This document shows positions 12,189-22,710 of a DNA stretch of 64,000 bases, piece after piece. The notes under the pieces are model-generated. The model saw nothing but the letters and a program-made list of their open reading frames with translations. It was not told the origin of the DNA and made no database searches. The first letter of the stretch is position 1. Each line of letters opens with the position of its first letter. Both the position numbers and the translations under genes were made by a program. Source of the stretch: Megamerina dolium (Eukaryota; Arthropoda; Insecta; Diptera; Megamerinidae); NCBI GenBank assembly GCA_963854835.1, contig OY978529.1, positions 38,622,055 through 38,686,054 on the forward strand, read 5' to 3'.

Positions 12189-13278
12189 TTATGTGTGAAA
12201 TACTATATCATTTAAATGACCACCACGCGAATTGTTGCAAGCATCGATTCTTTTGAGGTAATTTTCGACCACTTTTTGACACATATTGGGCGGTATCTCA
12301 GCCATAACGTGACGAATGTTGGTTTTTAGGTGCTCAAGAGTTAAAGGTTTATCTGCATAAACACGGTGTTTCGCGTAGCCCCACAAAAAAAAGTCAAGCG
12401 GTGTCAAATCGGATGATCTTGGTGGCCACTTGATATCGCCACGACGAGAAATTATGCGGCCAGAAAATTTCTCTTGCAATAAAGCCATATTCGCTCGAGT
12501 TGTGTGGGATGTGGCACCGTCTTGTTGAAACCACATATTCTCTAAGTCGTATTCTTCAATAGCAGGCAAAAAGTCGGTTATCATATGACCATAACGCTCC
12601 GAATTGACGGTGACAGTCGTTCCATCGTCGTTTTCGAAGAAGTAAGGTCCAATCACACCTCCGGACCAAAGAGCGCACCAAGCAGTGACTTTTTGTGGAT
12701 GTAGTGGCCTCTCTTCAATTACTTGAGGATTCTCAGAACCCCAAATACGATAATTTTGTTTGTTAACATACCCACCGAGTGAGAAATGTGCTTCGTCGCT
12801 GAAGAAAATTTTGTTCGAAAAATCGCCGTCCACCGCCTGTTGTTCAAGCACCCATTCGACGTATCTACGACGTTGTGAATGGTCAGCTCGTGTGTGGCTT
12901 CAGTTGTTGTGTGAGCTGGATTTTATATGGATGTAGGTGTAGATCCAAATGCAAAATACGCCATAATGTGCCGTAAGACAGTCCTAATTCCTGAGAACGA
13001 CGAGGAATCGACACATTCGGGTCTTCGGCAACACTTTCACTTACAGCAGCGATATTTTCGGTGGTACGAGCGAAACGATGATGCACAGGCCTTACAATAT
13101 CTGTAACCGATCCAGTCTCTTCATATTTCTTTACAATTTTGCCAATTGCTTGCGTAGTTGGACGATTATGTAAACCATAATCTCCTCTTAAAGCACGATA
13201 TGTGGCTGTGACAGAATCACCATTTTTGTAGTAGGTTTTTACAATTTTAATGCGTTGTGCGATAGTTAAGCGATCCAT
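12189..13278 (-). pseudogene. mariner transposase, DD41D (rosa-like), frameshifted
   Basis: A cut-and-paste DNA transposase that would bind its terminal repeats and cut at TA sites. The start is taken as ATG at 13278 (MDRLTIAQRIKIV). Upstream in-frame codons to 13467 are probably leader, because the helix-turn-helix region begins just after this Met (IVKTYYKNGDSVTATYRALR), followed by a second HTH around VSIPRRSQELGLSYGTLWRI. The frame stops at 12883 and resumes in another frame by about 12895; RADHSQRRRYVEWVLEQQ reads through the junction, so a one-base gain or two-base loss is implied. The catalytic core keeps FFSDEAHF (first Asp), WFQQDGATSH (second Asp) and SDLTPLDFFLWG (third Asp). I count 41 residues between the second and third Asp, a spacing reported for the rosa group. 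All three acidic residues survive. I could not find convincing terminal repeats. Confidence 0.85.
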
Positions 13279-15564
13279 TTTCACAAATGTCAGACTTTGA
13301 GCTGAAAAAGAAAGAAATTTTTTTAACAACTCAGTTTGACAGATGTCGAATTCTAGCCCTATACTTTTGAAAACGCGAAATGGATAACCCTTTATTACTT
13401 TCACATTTGAAAAATTTCTCAAATTGTTTTTACTTTTCTGATTAGCAAATGTCTTCAGTGAAAACAATATAAATAAGATATCTCACGTATAATGTCAATT
13501 AGTTAAACTAATAAACATATTCACTGCACTAAATGTCACATTTACGTATTGAGTTTAGCAAAAGTTTACTTACCCTCTATATCTTCTTAAATACACTCTA
13601 ATGAATATAAATTGACTATTTGACGGTATTTATTGACAGTTTTATCAGCAATAGGTATTACATAGCATTGTATGACACCATATATACCACATTCAAATAT
13701 GTAATTTATTTTAGTTAGAGAAATTTTGCATGTCACTTAACTTTCATACAAATGCTTATATGTATGTGTCTATAGTGTATTATATATGAATATATGTTAC
13801 TGCCATTTTCAATTAATATACGATATTATGACTCTATATAGTGTATATTGCTATAAATAAATATTATATATAGTTAAGTAGTCGTAAAATTACCTTATGA
13901 TACTTGTACCCATACACATATTATGACGCTCACACCATCATAACGAGGGCTGGGTGTATGTGTGTGTATCATCACACGATTAAATAAAGTTTCATCATGA
14001 ATTTCTTTATCTTCGGTACGCTTGGGTGTGTGTGAATATTTTTATTTGTGTGTATGTTTTTTTTTTTTTGTGAAATTTATTTGGAACAAAATCAGTAGTG
14101 TATTAAATTAAATTATGCATGTGCAGACTAAGGTGGTTATGGCTGAATGTACCTACACTACTTTAACCTGAGAAAGATGAAAAAAATATAGACTAAGCTC
14201 TTTATTATCTTTTTTTTTTCTTTCGCTCATTTACCTAACATGTTGGGATAAACATCGTAGAGCATGCCATCGCATAGTAAATGTAACAGATGTGTCGAAG
14301 CCAATTATTAGCTTTTAACGCTGTCTCGCTAGATGATTGGCATAAATATGCGTGCAAGTAACCATCTGTATTAGGCTGTGATGAAAAATAAAATGTTTCA
14401 CAAAACATGTGACAATAAATTCTTTACTGCACATAATAATAATATAATAACAAAACATTGGCAGGTTTAAAAAAAGTCACCGTAAACTTGTAGAAGGCAT
14501 CTGATTTTTTATGACTCTTTCGTAGTAGGCCATGACTTGAAAAAAAAGGAAGACTGCAACCAAACGATCAAATCGAATATATAATTCGAGTCAGTGCAAT
14601 AAATGCTTGATTCAGAATGTCCACTATCGCTAGTACCTTGACGGCCGTTGCACTCTCCTGATGGAACCTCATATCCTCCAAGCATACAGTCGTCTATTTG
14701 ATGAAGGTTAATTGCCCCAGAAGTAATAATTGTACTCATTCGTATGTCCAAGAAGAGAGACCTTAACACCCCAGATCTTTAAAATTTTCCTGAAGTGTTT
14801 GTTGACGACAATTTTCACAATGTATCACAATGACCAATTTTGGGAACACACAAGAGCAAAGAAATGGACCAGTAAGTTCGAAAAACTCACTTTTTGATTT
14901 GCTTTCCTCTTCGCAATACCATCTACCCCACATCTCCATTCTTTTGTGGTGGCTGATAAAACTAAAAATAAGGCGAACGAAAAGAAAACTTGAAATGATT
15001 CAAACTTAATGTTTTTCGTTAAGTCTAAGCTGAGTCTCCATATAATTTCGCTTGATATGACCGATCGATCGCAGACGATGATTTTTAATCCATCTAATTA
15101 TACCAATTTGACCAAAGAACTGTATGTGTCTTATTGAGTCCTGACAGGCAACGCAAATATATACAAAACAAAAAAGCATTTTTAGTTTTGATATCAAGCA
15201 TTTCTTCGGCACTGCCTAATGCACGGACTTAGCGCATTTAAGCTACGCACACAAAGATAATTTAATGAAAGCTAAATTTATTATAATATGATATGCTTTA
15301 ATGCTATGTAGCCCAGGTCAAAATGCTTTAATAAAAACCAACAACAATACTAAATAAATAATAGCATAAACTTGAAGTAGCTACACACATATTTTGGGTG
15401 TTTTCTTCTAGTAGACAGGATATTATATTTTATTAAAGACGAAAACAAAAACAAAGAAGAAAAAATAAAAACACTAAACTGAAAAACTTTAATGCAGTAA
15501 CATCGTAAAATGAGCATATGAATCTACACACAAGCTGCGATCTGTTTAGTGCCACGCGTTGACA
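13279..15564. other. Non-coding stretch, nothing firmly recognised
   Basis: A+T-rich with GT-rich simple sequence near 13940-14060. A minus-strand ORF at 15006-15212 contains HRLRSIGHIKR, faintly like the RLRWLGHVERM tail motif of RTE-type LINEs, but this is too weak to call. The ORF at 14509-14769 matches nothing that I know. Confidence 0.35.
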
Positions 15565-15725
15565 TTGCTGTCATCATCATTAACATCATTGTCATCATCA
15601 TCATCACCATCATCAGCATCATCATCATCAACATCATCATTAGCATTATGATTGTCATCATCATTATCAATATTATTAACAGAATAATCAGCATCATCAT
15701 TATCGTCGTCATCAACGTTCTCATA
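15565..15725. repeat. Imperfect (CAT)n microsatellite
   Basis: It is a run of CAT/ATT/GTC triplets, about 160 bases, mainly TCATCA with interruptions. It creates overlapping Ile-rich, Met-rich and Asp/Asn-rich ORFs on both strands, none of which should be read as a gene. Confidence 0.9.
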
Positions 15726-16522
15726 ACCATTATTAGCATATGGCCATACAGTAAGATTACCATCAAGAGAGCAACAATAGCAATAGAAGCAACAGTATAT
15801 GTATGTATTTAGTACGTAGTAGCAACGATAACAATAATGACAACGAGACATATTCACGTTCAACATTCATAATAATCTCGTTAAGTTAAAAGCTTTCGAA
15901 ATTCTCCTAACCGCCTCTTCTGCCAACAAGCAGCTCTACTACTAACTTTTATGCGTGTCTTATTGTGGATGGGTTTGTGTGTGCAATCACATTACTCGTA
16001 TATGTGAGTACACTACCATTGCGCACCTGTTTCCGGTACACTTCTGTGTCTGTTGCGTTACGTTTGACTTTGTTTTTGTTATTTGTGTTATTTGTGTTGA
16101 TATAGTATTGTAGTCTGTTTTTTTCCACTCCCATTTTCTCTAATATTATATTTCCTCTTTCTACTACATACCTAATGACCCAGTAAACCATAGTGACATA
16201 GAAATCGAAACCATGATGATTTCATAATAAAAGATTAACTTTTCATTTCGAATCATTTGCAATTTTTCACAAATGACTTGACGATTTTTTCAAAGAGAAA
16301 TATGCAGAATATAGTCTATAGTACAGGAAAACAATAGTCTATATATAGTCTATATGTGCTTGACCTCAAGTTGAAACCATACGTATTCAATGCAATTACT
16401 AGGTCCAGAAGCATTTGGAAACTGATCCCAAGTTCTTGCGGAAAAATTGTCCTCGCTGACAAGACATATTTTCATTGAAAGGTTTTGTTAGTGAGAAAAT
16501 TTACCAGAATTATGGCACACTT
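15726..16522. other. Non-coding stretch, nothing recognised
   Basis: No element boundary, RNA gene or supported ORF is seen. The ORF 15949-16191 on the minus strand has Asn-rich, repetitive content. Confidence 0.35.
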
Positions 16523-16790
16523 GTGGGTGCCATAGCGTAATGGTTAGAACCTTGACCTTCTGATCTGTAAGTCGTGAATTCAATCCACGGATAAGACAAC
16601 TTTAATGTTGAAAAAATTTGTCTTTCGAACGGTGCCCACCTGTCGGCAACCAATTGGCAATTCTACCGGCAGAGAAAAAATGTTTCTAAAAGAGCTCTGT
16701 GATAAATCTCAGAAAAACTGATGTCACAAGAGTTCTGCCCTTCGGAATCGGCTAATTCTACAGTACTGGAAAAAAACCCGGTACTCGGTA
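16523..16790 (+). mobile_element. tRNA-derived SINE, plus strand
   Basis: It begins GTGGGTGCCATAGCGTAATGG (A-box region), has a B-box-like AATTCAATCC near 16578, and continues with the family body: CGAACGGTGCCCACCTG, CAATTGGCAATTCTACC, TAAAAGAGCTCTGTGA and TGATGTCACAAGAGTTCTG. The tail is shortened, with GTACTGGAAAAA near 16761 and GGTACCACAACGGG near 16788. The B box has decayed from consensus. No clean target duplication was found. Confidence 0.8.
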
Positions 16791-17215
16791 CCACAACGGG
16801 TAATTCTCGAGTGGAGATTATAAATGGTACCGGACCACCATCTATATTTTTAGATAGAGAATTAAACGACATATTGCTTCGGCGAGCCGATTCAACGTGC
16901 ATACATCAAGCGATATGACGCAGCTGTTAGAAGGAAAGTTGCAACTTTTCGTTATTACATAAGATTTGATGTCTAAGGCTTCTTCATGGGACTGAAGAAG
17001 GCACGTCACATTATTATCACAACAAACTAGAAACACTTTACCAAGTAGAAGATACCATAGTTCAAGCCATTGAAGAGATCTTCACCGCATAACTACCGTA
17101 ATTATAGAGGGATCCAGCTGAAATTTTGAAAATTTTATTCTTTTCACCAAGTAGCGAATGAATTTGTAAATCGGCAAATTCGATTAAAAACCAAGCCCGT
17201 CTCCCATGGAAAAGT
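16791..17215. other. Unassigned sequence next to the SINE
   Basis: It is slightly less A+T-rich than its surroundings. The open frame 16721-16918 (NGTGPPSIFLDRELND) has protein-like composition but begins inside the SINE, so it is unlikely to be a gene. It could be a remnant of an unidentified element. Confidence 0.3.
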
Positions 17216-18530
17216 TGGATTTCAATATATGTTTTCATACCCTGCGTACGAAAATACAAAGCTATAAAGCTGAAATTTAGTACTCACGATAGAATTTACA
17301 AATGAAGAAGCAAGTTTACGGGGGTCCACCTGTGTAAAATTTTCGAAAAATCGATTTTTTTTTTTTACATTTTTCGCATCTTTAACGAGAGCTTCTACAG
17401 GATGAGGAAGGGGAAGTTTATGATCCTGGTATTGCAGATTAAATGTGAGTCTATAATACAAAGTTTTGTTGTGTTTCCAAACTTTGAAAGCGTTTTTCTC
17501 GAAACCATATTTTTGAATTTTGTGGGCAGGATTAAAAAAAATCTACTTAACCGATTGATTTGAAGTTTTGACAGACTCATTAATACAGATAACTGAAGGT
17601 ACCCAGGTAGCGGTTTTTCGAAATTTTTTTTTTCCAATTTTACAGCAGTTTTTATATCGAAAAAAAGCATGAAAACGAATAATTTTTATAAAAACAACTG
17701 CCATTTCTTCAATTTTGAAAATTTCGTCAAATTCTTACGTCAGTACCTCAACGATATAAACAGAAATAAGATTTTTTAGATAACTGGTTCGAGCGGAATC
17801 TTGCCCACAATTTCGGTATTTCATTTTGAAGGGGTCACTTTGAACGCCCTTAATGAGTACAAGCCTTTGGATTACACTATTGGAAACTATTGAAATATAA
17901 GCACAAATCTTCAAAATAACGTAAAACTTATTCTTATTTTCGAATTAGTTCTCCTAAGGAAAATTCCCGAAAAAGCGTTCGAAATACCGCGCTCACACAG
18001 GTGGACCCCCTTAAGAATAGATGACATCGAATGAAAACTATGTGTACCTCCCATACAAAACAATACTTCCATTTAGTAATACGCATAAAAATAGCAATCT
18101 ACAATCGGAATCGAATGGATACCACGACTACCTTCCATACAAAAGTGTGTACCCGAATGTGTATTTTCACACTTTTTCCACGAAAAAATTAAGCTATGGC
18201 ACTCAAACTTGGTACATACAAATATATTTCCTACCAAATTGATCATTTGAAGAATGTATGAAATCAGATTAAAATGATGCCTACCTCCCATACAAAACTA
18301 TATTGTCGAATGCATGAATTCACATTTTGCAGACGAAAATGCAAAGCTATTGAGCTGAAACTCAGTTCACATTACTAAATTTGCTAATAATTAAGGATAT
18401 TTGAGAATATATGGAATCCAATGAAAACCATGCCTACCTCCCATACAAAATTATGCTTCTATATGCATATTTTCACACTTTGCGCATCAAAATATATAGC
18501 GATCTAACTGAAAATTGGTAAACTACATTA
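17216..18530 (+). repeat. Family A repeat array, split by an inserted element
   Basis: Family A units run at about 17216-17318 and again at 18011-18530, with CTACCTCCCATACAAAA, then TTTTCACACTTT, AAAGCTAT, GCTGAAACTC-like and AGAATATATGGAATC blocks. The break at 17319-18010 falls in the middle of a unit: the left side ends in GCAAGTTTA and the right side resumes with TTAAGAATAGATG. The two halves rejoin into one normal unit. Confidence 0.75.
17319..18010. mobile_element. Non-autonomous DNA element, 16-bp inverted ends
   Basis: The ends are perfect inverted repeats, GGGGGTCCACCTGTGT at 17320-17335 and ACACAGGTGGACCCCC at 17995-18010. TTA lies just outside both ends (one extra C on the left), which fits a 3-bp TTA target duplication. 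That, a G-rich terminus and about 690 bases without a transposase resemble PIF/Harbinger-type MITEs; the superfamily is inference. The interior is A+T-rich. Short minus-strand ORFs inside (17395-17670) match no transposase. It sits inside a family A unit, so it is younger than the array. Confidence 0.75.
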
Positions 18531-19136
18531 TTTTTATAATACAATGTATGTATTCGAAAATGAGCTCAATCGAAAAAAAACAGCGTCAATCTCCCACACA
18601 AAACCCTTGCGATTTATCGAAAATAATTCTAAATGCTCTCGAAACTCTATGCTATACGTTCATACCTAATGATTTCAAAATCTTTGGTTTGTTGGTTAAT
18701 CACACCTGTCAACCATGTTGGTGTATGTTTGTGTATGTATATATGTGGTGTGCCTGTTTTTGGTAGTGCTCTGCTTTTCTCTATGCATACGGATACCCTT
18801 GAAGAATACTATTTTATTATTAAATACACTTGCCATGTTATGTTCTTTTGCTGTCACTGGTATTAATGTTTTTTTTTTTTTTCTTTTTCTGTTCCATTTT
18901 ATATTTGTATTTTATTTTTATTTATTTTGAATTTTCAAAGAATTTTCTCTACAATTTCTTGTCATTTCGTTACGCTTTTTGTGATATTACTTGTTAGTTG
19001 TACTAGGTACATTTACTTTGGTTATAACTTTAATTTTCATAACTTCCGTCTGTCATCTTTAGATTATTCACATCATTCACATCATTGTTGCGTATTTCTT
19101 TATTATGTACTTCGTGGTTTATTTATTATTTTTTTT
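18531..19136. other. A+T-rich non-coding stretch
   Basis: It has T-rich runs near 18870-18930. Overlapping plus-strand ORFs of 71-95 codons are hydrophobic, T-driven and without a recognisable family. Confidence 0.35.
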
Positions 19137-19271
19137 TATACCCTGCATAATGCAATATGCATGGTATATTCATTTCGGTCAGATGTTTGTGTCCACTTGA
19201 AGGAATCTCCGTAGATATAGACATGGATATATATTCGTGATCAGCGTCGATTAAATTTTCGATTTAACGAT

Positions 19272-19313
19272 GTCCGTCCGTCCGTCCGTCCGTCCGTCCG
19301 TCTGTCTGTCTGT
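19272..19313. repeat. (TCCG)n(TCTG)n microsatellite
   Basis: Seven or so TCCG units switch to three TCTG units. It lies near the left end of the surrounding element, where this family usually carries such a run. Confidence 0.95.
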
Positions 19314-19644
19314 CACCTGTCACCTGGCTGGTTCGCACGATAACTTGAGTAAATATTGAGCTATTTCGATGAAATTTGGCATAAGTAATCTATGATCCAA
19401 GGGTACGGAGGGGATTGATATTGGGCATGATCGGTCAATAACCACGCCCACACCAAGCATTCAAAGCGACTAACCTCGAAATTTTCAAAATTTTTAACTT
19501 GCTATAACTCACACAATATACCACTTGGGACAACAATATTTTGCACATAGAGTTATATTATACTACTATATAACCTCACCAAAAGTGGATGAGCCACGCC
19601 TACTTTCTAGCGTAGCTCCCATACAAAGTGTCTGTACTTCTTTT

Positions 19645-20535
19645 AAATTGAAACTGCTGTAACTTCTACAATCTTCTGTCTAGAATAACCATAATTGACA
19701 CTTAGATTAACACGGTAGTCAGAAATAATATAGCAGAAAATCAATGTGCCATGCCCACTCCTTTTAGGGTCTCCCATACAAAGTTGCGGAAATTAAAAAA
19801 AATGTTACCGGTTATAACTTGCAAACTATTCAGCGTAGAATAACGAGATTTAAGGTGTGGATTAGTATTATACAAGCAACTAGGCTCACAGAAAATGGGC
19901 GCACCACGCCCAGTGTTTATCGTAGCCCCCATACAAATTTTAAATTGAAACAGCTGTAACTTCAGCAATCTTCTGTCTAGAATAACCATAATTGACACTT
20001 AAATTAATATCGTAGTCGGCAAAAATCTGGCAGAAAATCAGTGTGCCATGCCCACTCCTTCATGGGTCTCCCATACAAAGTCGAGTGAATTAAACTAAAA
20101 TTTTAAGCCCCATAGCTTACAAACCATTTAGCCTAGGACAACGAGACTTAGGGTATGGATTAGTATTGTACGAGCAACTAGGCTCACAGAAAATGGGCGC
20201 ACCACGCCCACTGTTTATCGTAGCCCCCATACAAATTTTAAATTGAAACAGCTGTAACTTAGGCAATCTTATGTCTACAATAACCATAATTGACACTTAA
20301 ATTAATATCGTAGTCGGAAATAATCTGACGAAAAATCAGCGTACCACGCCCACTTCTTATTGGGGCTCCCATACAAAGTTGAGGAAATTAAACAAAAATG
20401 TTAACCACCATAACTTAGAAACTATTCAACTTAGGACACCAAATTTAAGGTGTGGATTAACATTGAAAAATTAATTGGATTTACTAGAAAGTGGTAAGCC
20501 ACGCCCACTTTTTATATAGCTCCCATACTAAGCCT
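19645..20535. repeat. Three tandem units of about 298 bp
   Basis: AAATTGAAAC begins units at 19645, 19942 and 20240 (periods 297 and 298). Shared blocks include ACCATAATTGACACTTA, ATGCCCACTCC, CTCCCATACAAAGT and GGCTCACAGAAAATGGGC. The third unit is the most diverged at its right side. The repeat of CTCCCATACAAA ties this element loosely to families A and B. Confidence 0.9.
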
Positions 20536-20694
20536 CGGAATTATCTTAAAATCCTTTTACTTCGTCAAAGTCAACCATATTTCGGGTGTAAATTAGTAGT
20601 ATATGCAAAAATTGTTTCTCGAAAAGTGGAAATAAAAGAAAAGTTGGATATTCGAGTAAACTTTTTATATATAAATCTACATATGCAGGGTATA

Positions 20695-22380
20695 GTTTGG
20701 TCGGCCCCAGCCGACTGTAAGGAGATTTTTTTTTCTATTTTTATTCTTTTGTTGCTGACATTTTCAACAATGAAAAATGTTGCTATACGACATTAGCTTA
20801 TCTCAAATAGCGATGATAATTTGCAAAAGTTAATTGGCACATAAATTTCGTAAAAATAACTTTATGAGGAGCCGAAAGAAAATATAAAGTAGATTACATT
20901 TGCAAAATGACATTATGAAATTGCTAGATTACTAGATTTTGAAACTAACAACATTTATTGTTGAGACTTTCCTAAGCAAATACCTTCGATGTAGCGAACT
21001 GCCAAATAACTAACTATTTGTTGCAACTGGCAATGCTGTATTGTGTATTTGACAGTTGACACAATGTTCCATCGTTTCATGAAAATTTGTGGAGTTTATC
21101 AATAGTTTTTAATTACCGAAAATTAATGAAAATTAAATATTTTTAAATTGACAATTCTTCCATTTAATAGTATCATATCTAATATATGTATTTGCAATTC
21201 TATCAATTCAACTCCATTAGAAAACTATTCTGTAATTCACTGCTTACAACCACTTTGGCATAAATCCAATATATTCAATAGCATAGATTTCAACAAATCC
21301 TTCATTCTGTCGGCATCACTACTCACAAGAATTTCATGAATTTGAAATTTTCTCGCTCCTGTTCGCGTAATAAATCTATTTACGTTGAGTTTTCATTGAA
21401 TGGAGAAGTCAATTTTGCAATTATTTCGAATTCAGTTCATATCATTTCACACATAAACATTCTCCTACAATAGGAATGGGAAAGTAAACCAGCCCAAATA
21501 GTTCTCATTTATTCATTCGTTCCACGAATTTATTTTGGCTGCATCAAAGAGGAATGCAAAACGAAAGATTACCAATTTTACGACTGTCTTCCTTCCTCCG
21601 ACTCTCTGTACTCTTACACATTTAATGGACATCACCAATTAAAATGTCATTTCAATTTGAAAACTCTGAAAAATAATTCATTATAGAAATTAAAGTGCCA
21701 TCAAAATAGTACAGCATCTGAATGATTTCCGAATGAAATAATACTATTGCCGGCATACGTAGATTATATTGGCACCATACCTGAAAATTCTTCAATACAT
21801 ACTATGCACCTTCATGAATAGTACAAAAAAACAAACACAGCAAAAAAAAAAAAAGAAAGGAAACGAAAAAGAGGAAGGAAGAAAGACCGTATTCGAAATG
21901 GCAACGAAATTGTCATTACAAATTTGCCAATTATGGAGCATGCAGCAACAAAATTACGTAAATGAAAATGAAATAAAGTAAATACAATATAATACATCTT
22001 AGCAGTTGTTTTTGCAAAAGTTATTTTCCATTTGCAACGAGACTCTATTGAAGCTGGCATAAAGAGTAAAAAAGACTAAATTTATTGCTACTACGTGACT
22101 ACATCTCTGTTAAGAATAGAATAGAATAATTTAATTTTTTTGAATTTAAATGTTATTAGTCCTTCTATGAAAATTACTCTGAAATTTACCAATCGTATTA
22201 TCATTTTAGGTCCATACACTAATATGCATACTGGATCAGAACGATTTATTCGTGGACATTTTTTGGAGAAGAGTTGCATTGAATTATCTTCAACAAAAAA
22301 TATTTTAATTTACTTTAGTGTAGCAGACACTATTATGCATTAAAAGGGTCCTTTTTATTAGATTACACGACACACAGATA
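20695..22380. other. Non-coding stretch, nothing recognised
   Basis: A+T-rich, with an A-rich purine tract at about 21825-21890 that gives a Lys-rich ORF (21769-21981). I see no supported gene or element boundary. Confidence 0.4.
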
Positions 22381-22710
22381 TATATGTTTAAACGATTTTA
22401 CACCCTCTAAGTACCGGAGGCTTGTTGAGTTCGTGCTTTCGTTCATAACACTTTCAAGGGCAGGCGAAGGATATGGAAAACTACAAATTCTATTGATCAG
22501 CATTACAATCTTGAGTCGATTTAGCCATGTCTACCAGTTTGGCTGTCCATCTGTCCATTCGCATGCATATTTTGTCAATGGGGTGTAATCAAATAATGAG
22601 CACCCCTACCTTCCATACAAAGGTATGCAGTTCCACGTGTGATTTCAAACTTTACTCATGAAAATATAAAGTTATCGAATTAAAACTTAGCATAGAAAGT
22701 AAGTCTGATC
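22381..22710 (+). repeat. Decayed family A / TATACCCT-type repeat
   Basis: It contains TTGATCAGCATTAC, GAGTCGATTTAGCCATGTCT and CTGTCCATCTGTCCATTC, and then a family A unit (CCCCTACCTTCCATACAAA, AAAATATAAAGTTATCGA). The first part is the same block type that precedes the CTGT run in the element at 19.1 kb. This copy therefore links family A arrays with the TATACCCT-ended elements. Confidence 0.6.

Larger units (their letters stand above)
19137..20694. mobile_element. 1.56-kb element with 13-bp inverted ends
   Basis: The left end TATACCCTGCATA (19137-19149) is exactly inverted at the right end as TATGCAGGGTATA (20682-20694). The left end also forms its own hairpin with TATGCATGGTATA at 19156-19168. 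Internally there are TTCGGTCAGA-like sequence, a (CCGT)n(CTGT)n run, GATGAAATTTGGC and three 298-bp tandem units. Similar repeats, with TATACCCT ends and a CTGT run, are common in Drosophila-type genomes as non-coding dispersed repeats. No transposase is present. How such elements move is not evident from the sequence. Confidence 0.75.

Noticed and set aside
12165..13480. Terminal inverted repeats for the DD41D mariner
   Set aside because: I compared the flanks on both sides and found no convincing inverted match, so the element ends are left undefined.
15006..15212. RTE-like LINE tail (HRLRSIGHIKR)
   Set aside because: Only one short weak motif; the following basic stretch and GRP motif seen at 43.7 kb are absent.
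15524..15866. Met-, Ile- and Asp-rich ORFs on both strands
   Set aside because: They are translations of the (CAT)n microsatellite in different frames.
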